Below are positions 13,365 to 26,429 of a stretch of DNA of 64,000 nt, piece after piece (the stretch's first letter is position 1; each line of letters begins with the position of its first letter). The stretch is from contig NC_077222.1 in NCBI RefSeq assembly GCF_024763615.1, forward strand, positions 40,114,001-40,178,000, given 5' to 3'. Origin of the DNA: Phlebotomus papatasi. Taxonomy: Eukaryota; Arthropoda; Insecta; Diptera; Psychodidae. The position numbers and the translations under genes were made by a program. Under the pieces are notes generated by a model. That model was not told the DNA's origin, did not search any database, and saw only the letters and a program-made list of their open reading frames with translations.

Positions 13365-14335
13365 TTATATCCTTCTAATTGAACAGTAGCAGGACACGTC
13401 GGGAAGAAGCGCCGGAGAAGTCGAGGTATTACGGATATACCATGTCTGAGCAGCATGTCCCGATGGCGCGGGTCTGTGGATCCTGACTATGCTGGAGCTC
13501 AATGCACGATATAGTGCTGACCTTGTCTCTATCACTGACACTTCTGTCAAAGAGATGTCTAGCCCATTTTGAAAAAGTACCATCTGTCCTGTTCGCACCT
13601 ACAACTGCCACCGCCGTCGATCCTTGCTGTTCAACATGACTTTGATGGTGTTTTGATAGTGTTTGTTATTCGTTTTTGATGCTCAGTATATTTCATTGGT
13701 ATTGATGTATTAACACATCTGCGAGATCTTGTATTTCATTCGTCGATGGAGACCGGTATGGGCCTCTCCTGTTCTCGCATCCATACTCATCCATTCATCT
13801 CTCCCGTTGTATATGCTTTCAATTTGTTGATGTATGTGTTGGTTTGTTGACGAATTCTCGCCTGCGTACCAAAGTTGAGCTTTTTTTTTTCTTACGAAAC
13901 TTATACAGCGAAACCTGTCTCCTACTATACATTCACACCGGCACCACTCAGATGCAACAAGAGTTGTTTCTGCGCAACTACACTCATGATTGTGTTCTTT
14001 CCCCTAAGCGTCAGTGGTACAGTGTGGCTCGAGTTGGAATCAACACAAGCGCACCGAATACAGCCGGGTAATGGTATCCCAGTCGCACTTATGGTCAACT
14101 TATAGCATTTGTCTCACGCGTAAGGCGTAAACTTGCGCGCGCTGATGAGTTCTTGTCGCAACCTTCAAGGCGGGAATGGAATCAGTCATTCCTATTTCTT
14201 TCCCCCGCCAGTCAGTTGAAACTGATTGACAAGCCAGTGTGTATTTGTCTTCGAAACGCGTTCGACGTGTTACCGACGTCGCTCCGTGATCTATATAACT
14301 CGCCGCTGCATTTTTTTCGGGTAAACAACATCCAT
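13365..14335 (+). promoter_or_regulatory. hth: CpG-containing promoter-like block of hth
   Basis: This segment is visibly richer in G+C and CpG than its surroundings, with clusters such as cgcgcgctgatg and gacgtcgctccgtgatc. It contains no MITE and ends about 1.3 kb before the hth start codon. Reading frames of 60-100 codons occur on both strands, as expected from stop-poor GC-richer DNA, and none looks like a protein. It is best read as the proximal promoter region and perhaps part of the first exon. No transcription start is proven. Confidence 0.45.
14292..14298 (+). promoter_or_regulatory. Candidate TATA box (TATATAA)
   Basis: TATATAA sits in gtgatctatataactcgccg. A start site would be expected about 30 bp downstream, near 14322-14330, just before the sequence becomes AT-rich. 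It is the only good TATA-like motif in the CpG block. Many developmental genes lack TATA, so this may be fortuitous. Confidence 0.3.
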
Positions 14336-15668
14336 TGAAATTTATACATTTATTACCGAACATAAAGATAAAGAACCCAAGTCCGTAAGAGTAAAGTGTG
14401 ACCATCAGTCAATTTGTCTTGAAGAGAAGAGAAATACTAAATACGAGGAAGATACTTTAAAAAAAATATATATAATAAGAAAAGCGAAAGCTACAGCATA
14501 AATCAACGTATACGAGCGTGAAGCTAATTTTACACATCAACCCTCCCGAGCTTTATTCTATCGGGAGAAGGTGAAAAGAACATATTTTTGTTTGTACAAT
14601 TGAGGGCCCAAATATTTAGTTGTGAAGGACTGAAGGCAGTGATCATGGAACATGTATCCATCAGGCAGACAACGTAGCACTTTGGCCACACTGTGTCCTC
14701 GACTTGGTGACAAAAGAGTGGTTGAGGTCCTGTGAGAATCAACCAAGTTCGCCAAAGCTGTGGCGATGTATAGTGCTAGCTTTCGGGATTTGCTGTTATT
14801 GAATAAGTGAGGTGCTAGTGCTCGGACAAGGCGCTAGCCAAAATAATATCCCACACAATATCGTGAATAATAGTAAAAAGCTAAGAATAGGTTTTAAATT
14901 GCTGGTGGCAGAATCAAATCCGTATGGTTACATGTTGATCTTCGGTTCGCGTCGCGCGGTCTCATGTTAAATCATCAATCACGAACATTATTCGCTCAAA
15001 TTTTGGACTCTGGAAGATATTCGGCCACTAAACAAAGTTTTTCTGTGAAGGGGCGAATTAGTGATAAAACCACCGAGATTTCAAAAGCTAAGATACAACT
15101 AGAAAGGGTTAAAGCCTAATACCCACATCTTCAAACTAGTATCGTTCGTCTAGATTTGCAATACTAGAAAAGATAAAAAGAAAATCATCAAATAGTTGTT
15201 GTGATGTTCTGCCCTTCAAGCGCCAGTTATCGAGCTTCTGGATCTCTCGTCAATGTGAATTTCGTTGAAATTGTTTAGTTGTGATTTTTGTTTATTTTTT
15301 TTTGGCAATTGCTTCCTATAGGAAATTTAAGAGAAGAAAAAAAGCCAATTCTATTTAACTGGAATACATATAGATAGTAATGTGCTCTGATATTTCGCAA
15401 AAAGCAAAGTACCAATGTTAGATGGTGAATTTTGTTGCATCTGAGTGATTGAAGTGTTAGGAGAAGTGTTAAGATACCACGCATCTGCATGCATAAGAAA
15501 AAGAAAGTGCTCAAATAAGAGTGACACAAAGAGCAAAACAAGAAGTGAATCTACGGGGTAGAAAAAAATATATATAGTGACATTTCGTGCTTTTTAATTA
15601 TACACAGGGTGTTAAGTGTATAAAGTAAAGTGGCCCAAGTAGAGTTTGCAGCCGCTCCCAGAGCATTG
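14336..15668 (+). other. hth: Probable hth 5' leader (untranslated region)
   Basis: This segment lies between the promoter-like block and the MAQPR start codon. It has many short upstream ATGs and stops and no long reading frame. A small repeated motif (gtgctag/gcgctag) occurs at 14774-14838. A long leader is usual for hth-class developmental regulators. Whether it is one exon or contains an intron cannot be decided without RNA evidence. Confidence 0.4.
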
Positions 15669-15683
15669 ATGGCTCAGCCGAGG
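15669..15683 (+). CDS. hth: homothorax coding exon 1 (residues 1-5, MAQPR)
   Basis: ATGGCTCAGCCGAGG is followed directly by the donor GTAGGT. It encodes the five residues that begin Homothorax, and the exon ends in phase 0, exactly what exon 2 (27795, phase 0) needs. Homothorax is a TALE homeodomain transcription cofactor. It binds Extradenticle, carries it into the nucleus and patterns proximal limb, eye-antennal and trunk segments. The exon is far too short to be found by ORF length. It was identified by searching for the known N-terminus with a donor site in the correct phase. The sequence before the ATG (agcattg) is a weak start context. A chance match of these 15 bases plus a donor in the right phase upstream of exon 2 is unlikely but not excluded. 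Confidence 0.85.
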
Positions 15684-18600
15684 GTAGGTCCTAAATAATG
15701 TATTTCACAATCTAACCCAAACTAATTAATCATATTTCACCTTCTTCGCCTAATGAACGATTAACTAACCCACCCACCCCCATGAAAAGTTCTAAACATG
15801 CGTGTGTTTCGTATATGGGCAAGTCAACCCCGTCGTAAGTGTAATGTCCGTTCCGTTTCTCCAGCTCAATGGTCAAATCTCCAAAAACACGTCATTCTAA
15901 TCTAATTAATTAGGCATTTTGAGGATATTTTGTGCCACCCAAATCAGACAACTTCTTGGTGATTTTGTTAATTGATCCACCTTGTCTCCTAAGCGAGATA
16001 TAGCGACGGTTCTCAGTGTCCGATACTACAGATCCTTCTTTTGGCCATTTTTTTTTCATTCGGTATAATCTATACCAAGTGCTCGAGTGAATCAACAGTG
16101 TGCGATCAAGAGCCCAATTGTGATCAAGCCATCGTGATCCCAGTTAATCGTTGATACATCAAATCAACATTTCAAGTTGTAATCCAAAATAGAGCCTTCC
16201 AAGTGACAGCAAATCTGATTAATGAGACACTTGTTTGGATCAGTCATCTTGTTTGTATTTGCACTTTTTCAAAACAATTTTTTTTTGCTAAGTTTTCCAC
16301 GTTTTCATGTTGCCTACGGAAGTTCGGCTATTGCTATCCTATTTGATCCTAGTGATTCCCGATGACTACTGGGTTATGGTATCATCTGATATGATGTACA
16401 GAATAGGTGGTTGTACAAAAAATTTAGTTAATATTGCTGGAAAATTCAAATGCAAGCGCATGCGTATGTTTTGAGACTGTCAAAAAAGTCATCAATCAAT
16501 TCCAGCCATTTTGGATTTGAACCCGTCTCTAGTTAGTGCCACATAAACCATTCGATATTTCGGCTCAATGGTACAACAATCCTATGTACTAGAACATTTA
16601 GGGGGTATATAGTGGTGAGGCGAAAGAGAGAGATAGTAGCCCAAATATGAGGCTCAATATATTGAGACGGATGGCATTACTACCAGGGGTATATATTTGT
16701 CGTTCAAGTATTTCCCATATTGAATCATCTGAGGCATCTCGGGCACAAAGTATGCAGAATATGCGGTGTTTTACCATTTAAGCCACACTAATGGCAACAA
16801 ACCAGGGAATAGGAATTGAAGTCTAGATAAGTCTGGAATACCATAGGGGATGATGTTAGGAGTGTTCCAAATCGAAATGGGTACACCATTCCCTCAATCC
16901 CACCCCGTTAGGCACTATCGCTATCTTGGAACTTGTGGAAACCCCATCAAATGAAATCCTCAGACCGTGCCTTCAACTGACTATGTTGAGTTTGTTCTTG
17001 TAACTCATGCGTTATATAGTATACACTCCGAAGGGTAGATGATTATTCAAGTTTTCGGTAAAGGAGAGAGAGAGAAAGGGAGAGAAAATACCCATCATAT
17101 ATCTTCCACGGACTGGTGAATATTCCAATGAACATTTTCAAAACATTTTTCTCAAAATATTTTTCAACACAGTTTGTTGCGCCGTCGAACACTGGCCTTA
17201 GTGTATAGTACCTTTTGGCAAAAGGGACACAATTTCCACTACAATAGGCCTTTCGAGTGTATCGACAGAATTGAATGTTGCGGGGAACGAGAGGACTTTT
17301 CTCATACAAAAAGATTGAGAACCGAAAAAAAAGTAGTTTTGTGATGAAATAATAGAAGTGTATGGGGATGAAAGGTGTGCCTCACCCTCTTTCACTCAAC
17401 CCCTCTGTGTATATGAGAAATTGGAGACGACGCAGGAAGAGATCCTTTTTATGCCTTTTTAATGCACCCAATTCAATTTTTGCCTATTGTTCATTTGGTT
17501 CTCCCAGGTTCTTTGTCTGATACCAAAAAACTTCGGTCTTCCAACTCAGACATTTTTATATTTTTGGTTATGTTGCGCTCTGCAAAAAGATCATCCTTAG
17601 TACATCCTTAGGGATGCCATAGGATCTCTGAATGTATATGAATTTCCGTGACGGAAGATTTTATTTTCTGGTGGTATGAAACATCAACCTCATTCTATGT
17701 GTTTTTGGTTAGAGTGTCTGGTCATAACCAAGTTCTAAATTGCAATTTAATTACGACGATTGTTTTGAGGCGTTGAAAGCGTTTGTCAGACAAATCGACA
17801 TATTATTAGTGCCATTAAAGTCATCATCGGTTGGGACGATTTTGTGGTTTTTACCTTCAAAACTCTCATTGACTTTGTGCCTTTTGCCTAAAATGATATA
17901 ATACATGAGCAAGGGGGATAGTAATTTGTCTGTTGGACAGCAATGGGTAGGAGAAAAAAAAGTGAACCCACAACCTATGTTCTAACATGGAGCGCAATGG
18001 TTAGTCCAATTTTTGCGAAATTGTCTCTTAGGCTAAACTTCCCAGGCTATTTCTTACTCAAATATTAAGCAGGTGAATGCTTGCAAAATGAAAGAATCCA
18101 AATATGCAGAAAGAGCCTGTTCAATTGACATTTGTCGTAGACATTCCCAATGCTCTGGCATAAGATGCAGAAGAGACAACGACAATCACATAGTTCGTAT
18201 GTAAATGTCCCTCTATATAATTCGTCTCAATTACACACTGAAAACAACATAAATCTCATCGCAATGCAATAATTCATTCAACACACAAAACACTGTGGCT
18301 TGTCTATCTGACGGAAAAATCTCTTATATGGAGTCACATACAGACATGGTGTATTTATTTAAATATAAAATAGTTGAAGATGGAAGGCAAGAAAAAAAAA
18401 GAGAACCAAGAGTTTTGATGAAAAAACCAGAAGATTTACATAAACATCAAAATTTTTCAGACTTATCTCTAGAAATCTCTTCCTCCGCGATATTGAGATT
18501 GTCTTCTTCAACTTGTTCTTGTTCGGGCCTATTTGGTGACCTCTTCCGTTCCCGCGGGATTTAGATTTATACCCCGGCATATTAATGTCAATATCAAAAC

Positions 18601-20513
18601 GAGATCTTGATACTGCGTTTACCGTCGGGAAGTGATATGACGAATATTCCAAGAGTGACTTTTGTATCAGGTTCAAGTCCTTCAAGTCTGGAATAATTGA
18701 TCTCTGTACACTATAGGCCTTTTTGTTTTCTAATAAGATTACTGTTTGCCTATTGATTATATAAATTATGTATTATAAATGAATGATAATCCTACCGAAA
18801 TTATTTTTTGATTACTGCATTGTGTGAGCTTGCAAGTTCCAACTATTCCAATAGCCCTCAATTTTGTCGTAAGGCTTCTAAATACTAGTAATTGTCTAGG
18901 AAATTCTTAAAGTAAATATTATCTTTTGGTGACAAAAAAAAACTTGATGAAAATACAACCCCACTGATTGAAATAGTATTTTTGCTTTTCAATACTTCTT
19001 TTCTGCAAAAAGGCCTATTTGCTGATCCTTTGCGTGTAGTTCCAACTGTCGAATTTCCCGCCTCATGGGGGCTTGTCCTGCCGCAAAAAAAAATCCAAGA
19101 AAAGTCGTCGACTCAGCGAGAAAAATAGAGAAGTAAAATGCGAAGACGAAAAAAAGTCCATTTCCTTTTTAAATTTAACCATTATGTGGTACTTTCGTAT
19201 TGGCCTACGGTGAGTTGGGGGGGTAACTGAGCGTACGGGAATAAAAAAAAAGAGAAAAGGAAAACATTACGTGTTAGTTTTTCCACCATTTTTCCTCCTA
19301 CAACTGTCGTCTTGGTGTAATTTTTTTTTCTCAACTGGTCTGATGGTGTTCTGTGTGTTATTTTCCTCCATCACCGCCATCATCATCTTGTATTTGGGAA
19401 GTGTGTTTAGTGGATGGAAAGAAAATATCCATTTTCCCGAAATAGCAAAATAGTTTTCGACTCTAATGCACTATTTCTGTTTCCGCATCATCGAATTTCC
19501 AAGGAGAAGGCGTCTCCTTCGAGACCTCTTCCAACAGCAATCTCTTCATATATACCCCATCCTTCATGGAGGAAAGCTTCATTAAGTGATTTATTTCTGG
19601 CACTTTTTTTTCCCGCCACCATTTTCTCCCTCGTCATCAACTCTTTCCGCTACTTGGGAATCGATCGTTTCTTCCTTGAATAAGAAAAAAAAGAAAGAAA
19701 ACTGAAAAAAAACCATTTTCCCTTCTTAATTCTGCTAAGTCTATCATCTTGGCGCAATTTTTAAGAAACAAAATTAAACGATGTTGTGACGTCAAATGAG
19801 ACATATTCTGTTGCGTCGCCATTTTAAAAGACGTAAATATCCACAGAAAAGAACTTTATAATATTTCTGGTCTTTTTTTTGCTGTTGTTTTAACTTTTCT
19901 CTGCTACAAGGAATAGAAAAAAAAGTTGGTCGGTAAAAATAGATGGAGACAAACTAATTGGGTTTATTAGAGAAAAATTTTCCGTGTATATCGTACATTA
20001 ATTTTAAAATCAACTGTCATCTCCTTCGTCCCAGGTTTATTGTGCACTGAATAAGAATTATGTTGATATTGTGAAATTTCAGTAATTATCTTGTCACCGC
20101 CATTTTGATAATTTCCACACACTTCTTCCTTCAGTGGTGGTTTGTGGAAAATTCATGCTTCAGAGCTCTCTGAGTTAGATTCTGACAAGATAGGTAGATT
20201 ATCTTGGTCTCTTATTTCAGCTCTTTAACTTTTCTTCAGATATCCTCCTCATGAACCTCTCTCAAAGGGAGTTCACTTAGTGTAGAGTCATTTGAATAAT
20301 TTAGAACACTTCTTATATAATTCTTTCCTTTTTTTAATTATTTCGATGGGTTTTCACTCTTGTCTGATAAATCTATCTCTGGTGCTCATTATCTTCGCAT
20401 CGTCTCTCAAGGGGTTGATAACTTTCTAAAGTTAAATACCCTCTACGTAACTTAATATCTAACAAAATTTATTGATGTTTTCCATATGAAAAAGTAAATG
20501 TTAAAAATAGGTA

Positions 20514-21100
20514 CAGTAGACTCTCTTAAATTCGGACATTTGTGACCGAAAAGTAACCCGATTTATAGAAAAATTTGGACGTGAAACTGTTTGAAATCCA
20601 ACGACTTTTTGTTCATAATCATACTCATATTAATTTTACATGCTCATATTTATTACAAATTCTATTAAAAATCCATAATTGGGAAAAATCAAAACACAAT
20701 CAACACTAAACCGTTTTTAGTAATTTTTCCTAACGCGCTCGGTTGGAAAACCTCGGTAGGTAGGATACTCAACAATTTTTTCTTGGAAAAGAGGAAAAAA
20801 TTAAAATTTAAACATTGAAAAATATATTACATGCATATTTTAAGAAATTTATAAAGTTTTTTTACGTCATTGTACCGTTTAAATATATGTTAGTTTTAAA
20901 AAGTTTTAAATTCGGTTTATTTGATCGGTATTGATAGGTTTAGTGTTAATAAAACCCATGAAAAATTTGGCCATATTTGTTTTATTCGATAAACATAACC
21001 AAACTGGACAAAATCAACAATTTTCTTTTCAAATTTAACTTCCGCCTGAATTAAAAAGTAATCCGATCTTGAAAGAACCGAATAAACGAGAGTCTAACTG
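20514..21100. mobile_element. 587-bp pogo/mariner-like nonautonomous element (host of a nested insertion)
   Basis: The left end CAGTAGACTCTCTTAAATTC and the right end (reverse complement CAGTTAGACTCTCGTTTATT) are inverted repeats flanked by TA. This fits a Tc1/mariner/pogo-derived element. It contains no transposase. About 246 bp of its interior (20702-20947) is a second element with its own termini, so the pre-insertion length was about 340 bp. Confidence 0.7.
20702..20947. mobile_element. Nested MITE, AACACTAAACC termini, copy 1
   Basis: It begins AACACTAAACC and ends GGTTTAGTGTT. It shares blocks with 61980-62172 in the opposite orientation, including taggatactcaacaa and the aaactttttaaaa / atatttaaacggta region. 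It interrupts the element at 20514-21100. No coding potential is seen. Confidence 0.6.
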
Positions 21101-21236
21101 TAATTATGTTTTTGTTTTATAAAAGAATGTTAAAAATTATGGCAAAACTTCTGTTTAGGGTAATTACTCATTATTTTATCTTAAAACCTTAAAATAAAAG
21201 AAAATTGAACTTAAGTATAACTTGTAAGGTAAAGTG

Positions 21237-21452
21237 TCCTCAAGTGACCGGTTCCTCAATTCGACCCGTAGAGTTATTTATTCAGTTTATTTATATTTGC
21301 ACTAATATTTGGCGTATGATCTAACATTAATAGGTCATTAATTCCATCAATATATGAATCAGTGACAATTTCGTGTAAATTTTCCATCAAACATTCAAAA
21401 ATTGACCCACCGGTAGAGTCGAGGAACCGGTCGACTCGAGGGCACTTTACCT
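21237..21452. mobile_element. 216-bp MITE, AGGTAAAGTG termini, TA duplication
   Basis: The left terminus AGGTAAAGTGTCCTCAAGTG and the right terminus (reverse complement AGGTAAAGTGCCCTCGAGTC) both continue into an accggttcctc block. They form terminal repeats of about 40 bp flanked by TA. The interior is AT-rich and noncoding. Confidence 0.75.
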
Positions 21453-22599
21453 TAGATCGGTGGTTTTAAGATTATAACACATGCGTTACTAAAGATACGT
21501 TACCTTGAATGTGAAAAATCCTGATTTTATTCGCCGATAATTTTAATTACTATAACAGTTTTGAAAATTCATTTTGGAAGGTTGAAAAGAAAAACGGGTT
21601 TTTAGCTTTTGTTATTGAATTGCTGGGTTAATTAAATCCTGAAAGGAAAGAATTTCTAAAACGATTTTAGAAAGATTTAAAGAATATCACCTTCGATTAC
21701 ATCGTAGTATAATTTATTCGTTGAATCAGGTAGAAAGATTTACCGATTCCCTAATATATCTTTACCACTGTGTCTAATAGTTTTTATTGATTTATTTTTG
21801 ATAATTATACGCTTTGTCTCATATCTCTTAAATTTGAGCGAGTCAATGTAGAATCTATTTTCTTTGTAACCAATTTTTTGAAATGTAATAAAGTTCTGTC
21901 AAATTCCGAACAAATTTGCTATACTTGAAGAGAAAAATATTTTTGACGGCTTATCAATTTTCTGGAAGATTGCACTGTGTATGGAATTCCTTATTAACGA
22001 AATTTATTATAAAATATTGTATGAAGAGAACTTTAGTAATTCTGGTACTTAGAAAAACATTTTATGTTGAATATTTACATGAAAGTCCCCACTAGATCTT
22101 TTGAAAAACGGTAGATCTATGCCCGGTAGATCGGGTAGATTTATAACCATTTATCACGATAGATCGTAAACTTATCATTCACAACATATTTCCTCATCTG
22201 AGCCAAGACTAAAGACGAATTTTTCATTATTTTTATTTGTTTTATCAAAATATCCCTGGTGATTATTTTACTTTTACCAATGTTACATGTTTGATATTCA
22301 GGTGGCGCAACGATTGATTGATAATTTTTCTTGGTTTGATTTTGAATTTAAATTTGGTAGTTTATGGCTCTAGTATAGCTTTTAGATAAAGATTCATAAA
22401 GTCGAAATTCACATCCCTTTCTTTCTTAAAAGCCTTGTATATGTCAATCCTACTCTTTTGCACTCTTCTTCTTTTAAACACTAAATTAAAATTAGTTCAG
22501 TCCATTTTTGAGACCGAAAGAGTGGAATAGACTTATGCAAATCTTTTGAGAAAGAAAGGAACTTGAATTTTGATTTCATGAAATTAAACCAAGCTAAAT

Positions 22600-23930
22600 G
22601 GTGTGCCGAAAGTATTAGGGGAATTCAATTTAAACAATCGTGATTCTTTAGAACTTATGATTTGCTTAGTTACTCTCCTCTCCTGCTTATCCATAGCTGT
22701 GCCAATTCGCTGGTTTCTTGTGAATTTTTTTCATTTTGTTGCTCAACCTCTTGGAACTGGATTATTGGGTGAACCTGAGAAAATTCATATCCCACCTCAA
22801 TCACTACACTAAATCACCTATTTATCCCCTGCGGTGAGGTTCAAGACCTTAAAAATGACCGTCTGTCCCGGGCTTGATTACAATGATGATGGTAATGATG
22901 GGTGCCTTGGTCATCATCCACCAATTGATATCCCAAGTTGTCGCATCCGATATGCAGTCCAGGAGTGGACAAGGAGTCCGGCGCAAAGAGTAGCTCTGTT
23001 TGGAGAGATAAATGAAGTCAAAACAATTCATAGCGCAAATTAAGATATTGCATTGCATTGCAGTCATGTTAATGCAAATGACCTCTGGTTATTTTGCAAT
23101 TCAAAACGAGAATGCATGAGACTTTTCCTTTTCGGTGTGTCTGTGTTCAATGTTCAATTTTAATTCGTTCTTTTCTCTGGGTTTGCTCCCTCGCATTGCA
23201 TCAATTGCTTTGGATGTCTCTTGGTTGGACTTTTATATTGCTCCCCTACAGCCTTCACCACATCTCATATGCCCTCCATGGTTGACCAGAGTCAATTGAG
23301 CTTGTTGGGAGAAACTTCAAGAGGCCTTTCGTTGACATCCCGCGGGATTTTTTTGCTTCACCCCGAAAACCTCAAAAATATTGGTGAGATTGGGATGGAT
23401 GGGCAAAAAAGTATTAAAAATTCCTTACCAACACCTTTTTCTTGAAGACTTCGGTAAACTTAGCGATTCGATCCAAATTTACACGTTGAAATCGGACACA
23501 TTTGGTCTCATGCTGAATGCCAAATAAAATGTATGCAATTTATGTAGCAATGGCCACATCGCTTGGCGCACAACAAGAAGGTGGCTTAATTATTCCCAAT
23601 CGATTGGGGCAGTTTGAGTGCGAGGAGAGGAAATTCATCGGATTCCATCCATCCACTCCACTTTTTCCCAACCATACCATCGAGGCCACAAAATATGGTA
23701 ATTTGTCGCCTTTTATGCAGTCAATAGATGTCTCTTAATTGATTCTCATTTCGCGATCGGCGAATCCCAGGATGATTGTCTCCCCAGTGCGCCCCAACAT
23801 GAGATTAAACACATTTGATGCACCTGCATTGCAAATCGCTCCAATACCTTTCCACTGACTATCAACCCGCGAGGTGTGGTATTTTTCCTCTCTTATTAGA
23901 AGAAAAGAAAACTTCAATTTCAGAGCCATT
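22600..23930. other. Repeat-poor, GC-moderate block in intron 1
   Basis: This block lacks inverted repeats and is less AT-rich than the flanks. Reading frames of 60-75 codons occur on both strands but overlap each other and lack any domain. It is a candidate conserved noncoding (enhancer) segment of hth. That is an inference from composition and position; no motif in it is diagnostic. Confidence 0.25.
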
Positions 23931-24329
23931 CAGAAAAGATTTATATTCTGTCTAATTCTATTTAATTGATATAATTACGAATAAGCCAACACAACCGATA
24001 TGATTCCTATTCAGTCGCTGGCATATTTCATTCAGCTAGCTCCTTTGGCTTCTTCTATCGATGATTGTTGCATTTTCCTCTGCGGTATTTCATGCTGTCC
24101 AATCATCATTTTGATACATTGTATGTTTTTTGTTATTTTGATCTGCTGATCTTACGATTTTAGAGATTTGGCGAATTTTATGAAACCTTTTATGAAATAT
24201 TTCAATAAAATCTTATTTAGTAAATTCTAAACGAAGATATGATAGATAAATCATAATTAAAAATGGTATATAGTCAAGTGTAAAAGACTTTGTAAAATGC
24301 TCGATCTTATGAGTGACGTATTGCACCAA

Positions 24330-24502
24330 GGGCCCAAATAAACTCAGGTTGATCCTCAAGAATATTTAATTCGCAAAATTTGGCAGAAAAAAATTGAAAG
24401 TGATCTTACGATCATCGCAATTGGAGGTCCTTTACTTAATCCTTTGCTGCAAAATTTTACAGGTTAAACATTCTCAAGGATCAGTCTAAGTCTTAGGCCA
24501 TT
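24330..24502. mobile_element. Palindromic MITE-like unit (same family as 56018-56440)
   Basis: The left arm gggcccaaataaactcaggt, followed by gatcctcaagaatattta, mirrors the right arm, which ends aaacattctcaaggatcag and tcttaggcc. The arms are about 50 bp. The same motifs, closer to consensus, make up each half of the dimer at 56018-56440. Confidence 0.65.
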
Positions 24503-24836
24503 AGAGTTAGTGGTTTTAAATCTATAATAAAAGAAAAAGGCTTAAAGACTGCTAACATACGAGCACGAATTTTTTCGATGTCTCATTTATTTCCACATTT
24601 GAATTAAGGATATTTTTGACTAAGGATTGGGAGAAAGAAACGTAATCATTAAAATTATTTTAATCCATATGTCAGTTAATCATAAGCATTTTAGTCGATA
24701 AAGACATGATTTTTTTGGGACCTTTAAAAGAAAACTAAATTAATTTCATTCGTTTAAGATATAAACATTCTTTACCTATTCAACTTTTGATTTTGAAAAT
24801 TTGTAAAAGGAATATCCGGAGATTATTGGTTTATAA

Positions 24837-25336
24837 NNNNNNNNNNNNNNNNNNNNNNNNNNNNNNNNNNNNNNNNNNNNNNNNNNNNNNNNNNNNNNNN
24901 NNNNNNNNNNNNNNNNNNNNNNNNNNNNNNNNNNNNNNNNNNNNNNNNNNNNNNNNNNNNNNNNNNNNNNNNNNNNNNNNNNNNNNNNNNNNNNNNNNNN
25001 NNNNNNNNNNNNNNNNNNNNNNNNNNNNNNNNNNNNNNNNNNNNNNNNNNNNNNNNNNNNNNNNNNNNNNNNNNNNNNNNNNNNNNNNNNNNNNNNNNNN
25101 NNNNNNNNNNNNNNNNNNNNNNNNNNNNNNNNNNNNNNNNNNNNNNNNNNNNNNNNNNNNNNNNNNNNNNNNNNNNNNNNNNNNNNNNNNNNNNNNNNNN
25201 NNNNNNNNNNNNNNNNNNNNNNNNNNNNNNNNNNNNNNNNNNNNNNNNNNNNNNNNNNNNNNNNNNNNNNNNNNNNNNNNNNNNNNNNNNNNNNNNNNNN
25301 NNNNNNNNNNNNNNNNNNNNNNNNNNNNNNNNNNNN
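24837..25336. other. Assembly gap of 500 N
   Basis: There are exactly 500 N. The length suggests a fixed-size placeholder, so the true gap may differ. The flanks end in tttataa and restart with tttataa, which may be a repeat edge that broke the assembly. Anything in intron 1 at this point is unseen. Confidence 0.98.
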
Positions 25337-26429
25337 TTTATAATACATGAACAAAATGTCTTCCTAGGATAGTTTCAAAATATATCTGAAATGAAAATTA
25401 ATTTATATCTTATTTCCAAAATAAATTTGAAATTATGTTTTTAGACCTTGATGGAAAATAATAATAAAATTCATTTCATGTTAACGATCTTAGGGATACC
25501 GCTCTTAGCTGAGATTTTAAGTAACGGTTGTAGTTCTACACGACAGTAAAAAGATTAATTCTAAATTTTGAAATCCTAAATCGTATCCTTTTCGGATTAT
25601 GCCTACTAATAATACATATTGTTAGACAACAACTGCGTTAAGAATAATAATAATTAATAATAGTTTCAAAAAATCTTGTTTTAAATCTAATTCTAGGTTT
25701 CAGAAGCGAAGCATGTGCTTACAAAATATAACTTTTGAAAATCCGTTTTCGAACATGTATGTGACTGTGACCGGAAAAAAAGAAAATCTATTATGTGCTG
25801 CCCATTAGGTTTACTATAAAAACAATTCTGGTCCTCAAACAATAGCTAATAGTATTGAATGAATATCGATATCAAAATTCAAAAAAAGTTAAAATGTTGA
25901 TATTTAAAATTTTATATTAATGTTTTGTATATTTATTTCGAATTTGATAATCTTGAAATATTCTCCATTAGTTGTTACCAAACACGATTCTTAAAATGTC
26001 ATATTTTTAGATTTTTATTAGTTTTATATCTTACTAAATATCTCGACATTTTCTTTTTTTTTTGAATCGTCATTTTAGTGTGAATTAAGGCCAGTGAATC
26101 AAAATTTTGAATCTATTTTTAGATATTCTTTAAATCTCTTTTCTTAAATTGTTTTAATATAGGTTTAGATTTTATTGAATTCAAAAATTGAATTTTGGAG
26201 CAGATTATCTACAACTGAATTTCAAGGTCACAACACCTTTATTTTTAGTCGCTCTAACCTTTTGTTTTCAACTTCATATCCAGTATTCGTATTCCAGTAT
26301 TAAATGTCATTGATTTTTGCTTAGTCACATCATTAAGATCGTCGGCTTAGATCAATACAATTGAGATTTGTCTTCAATGTCTAATTAAAACAAGGTTCTC
26401 AGTAATCTTACCAGGGAACCCCTTCTCAT

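Noticed and set aside
13365..14405. Several 60-101 codon frames on both strands upstream of hth
   Set aside because: They overlap each other in the GC-richer promoter-like block where stops are scarce. None shows protein-like features.
18359..18685. 108-codon minus-strand frame with a basic patch
   Set aside because: The basic segment is short and followed by a hydrophobic run from A/T-rich sequence. No family is recognised.
24776..25354. Frames of 187 and 192 codons on both strands
   Set aside because: They consist almost entirely of N from the assembly gap.
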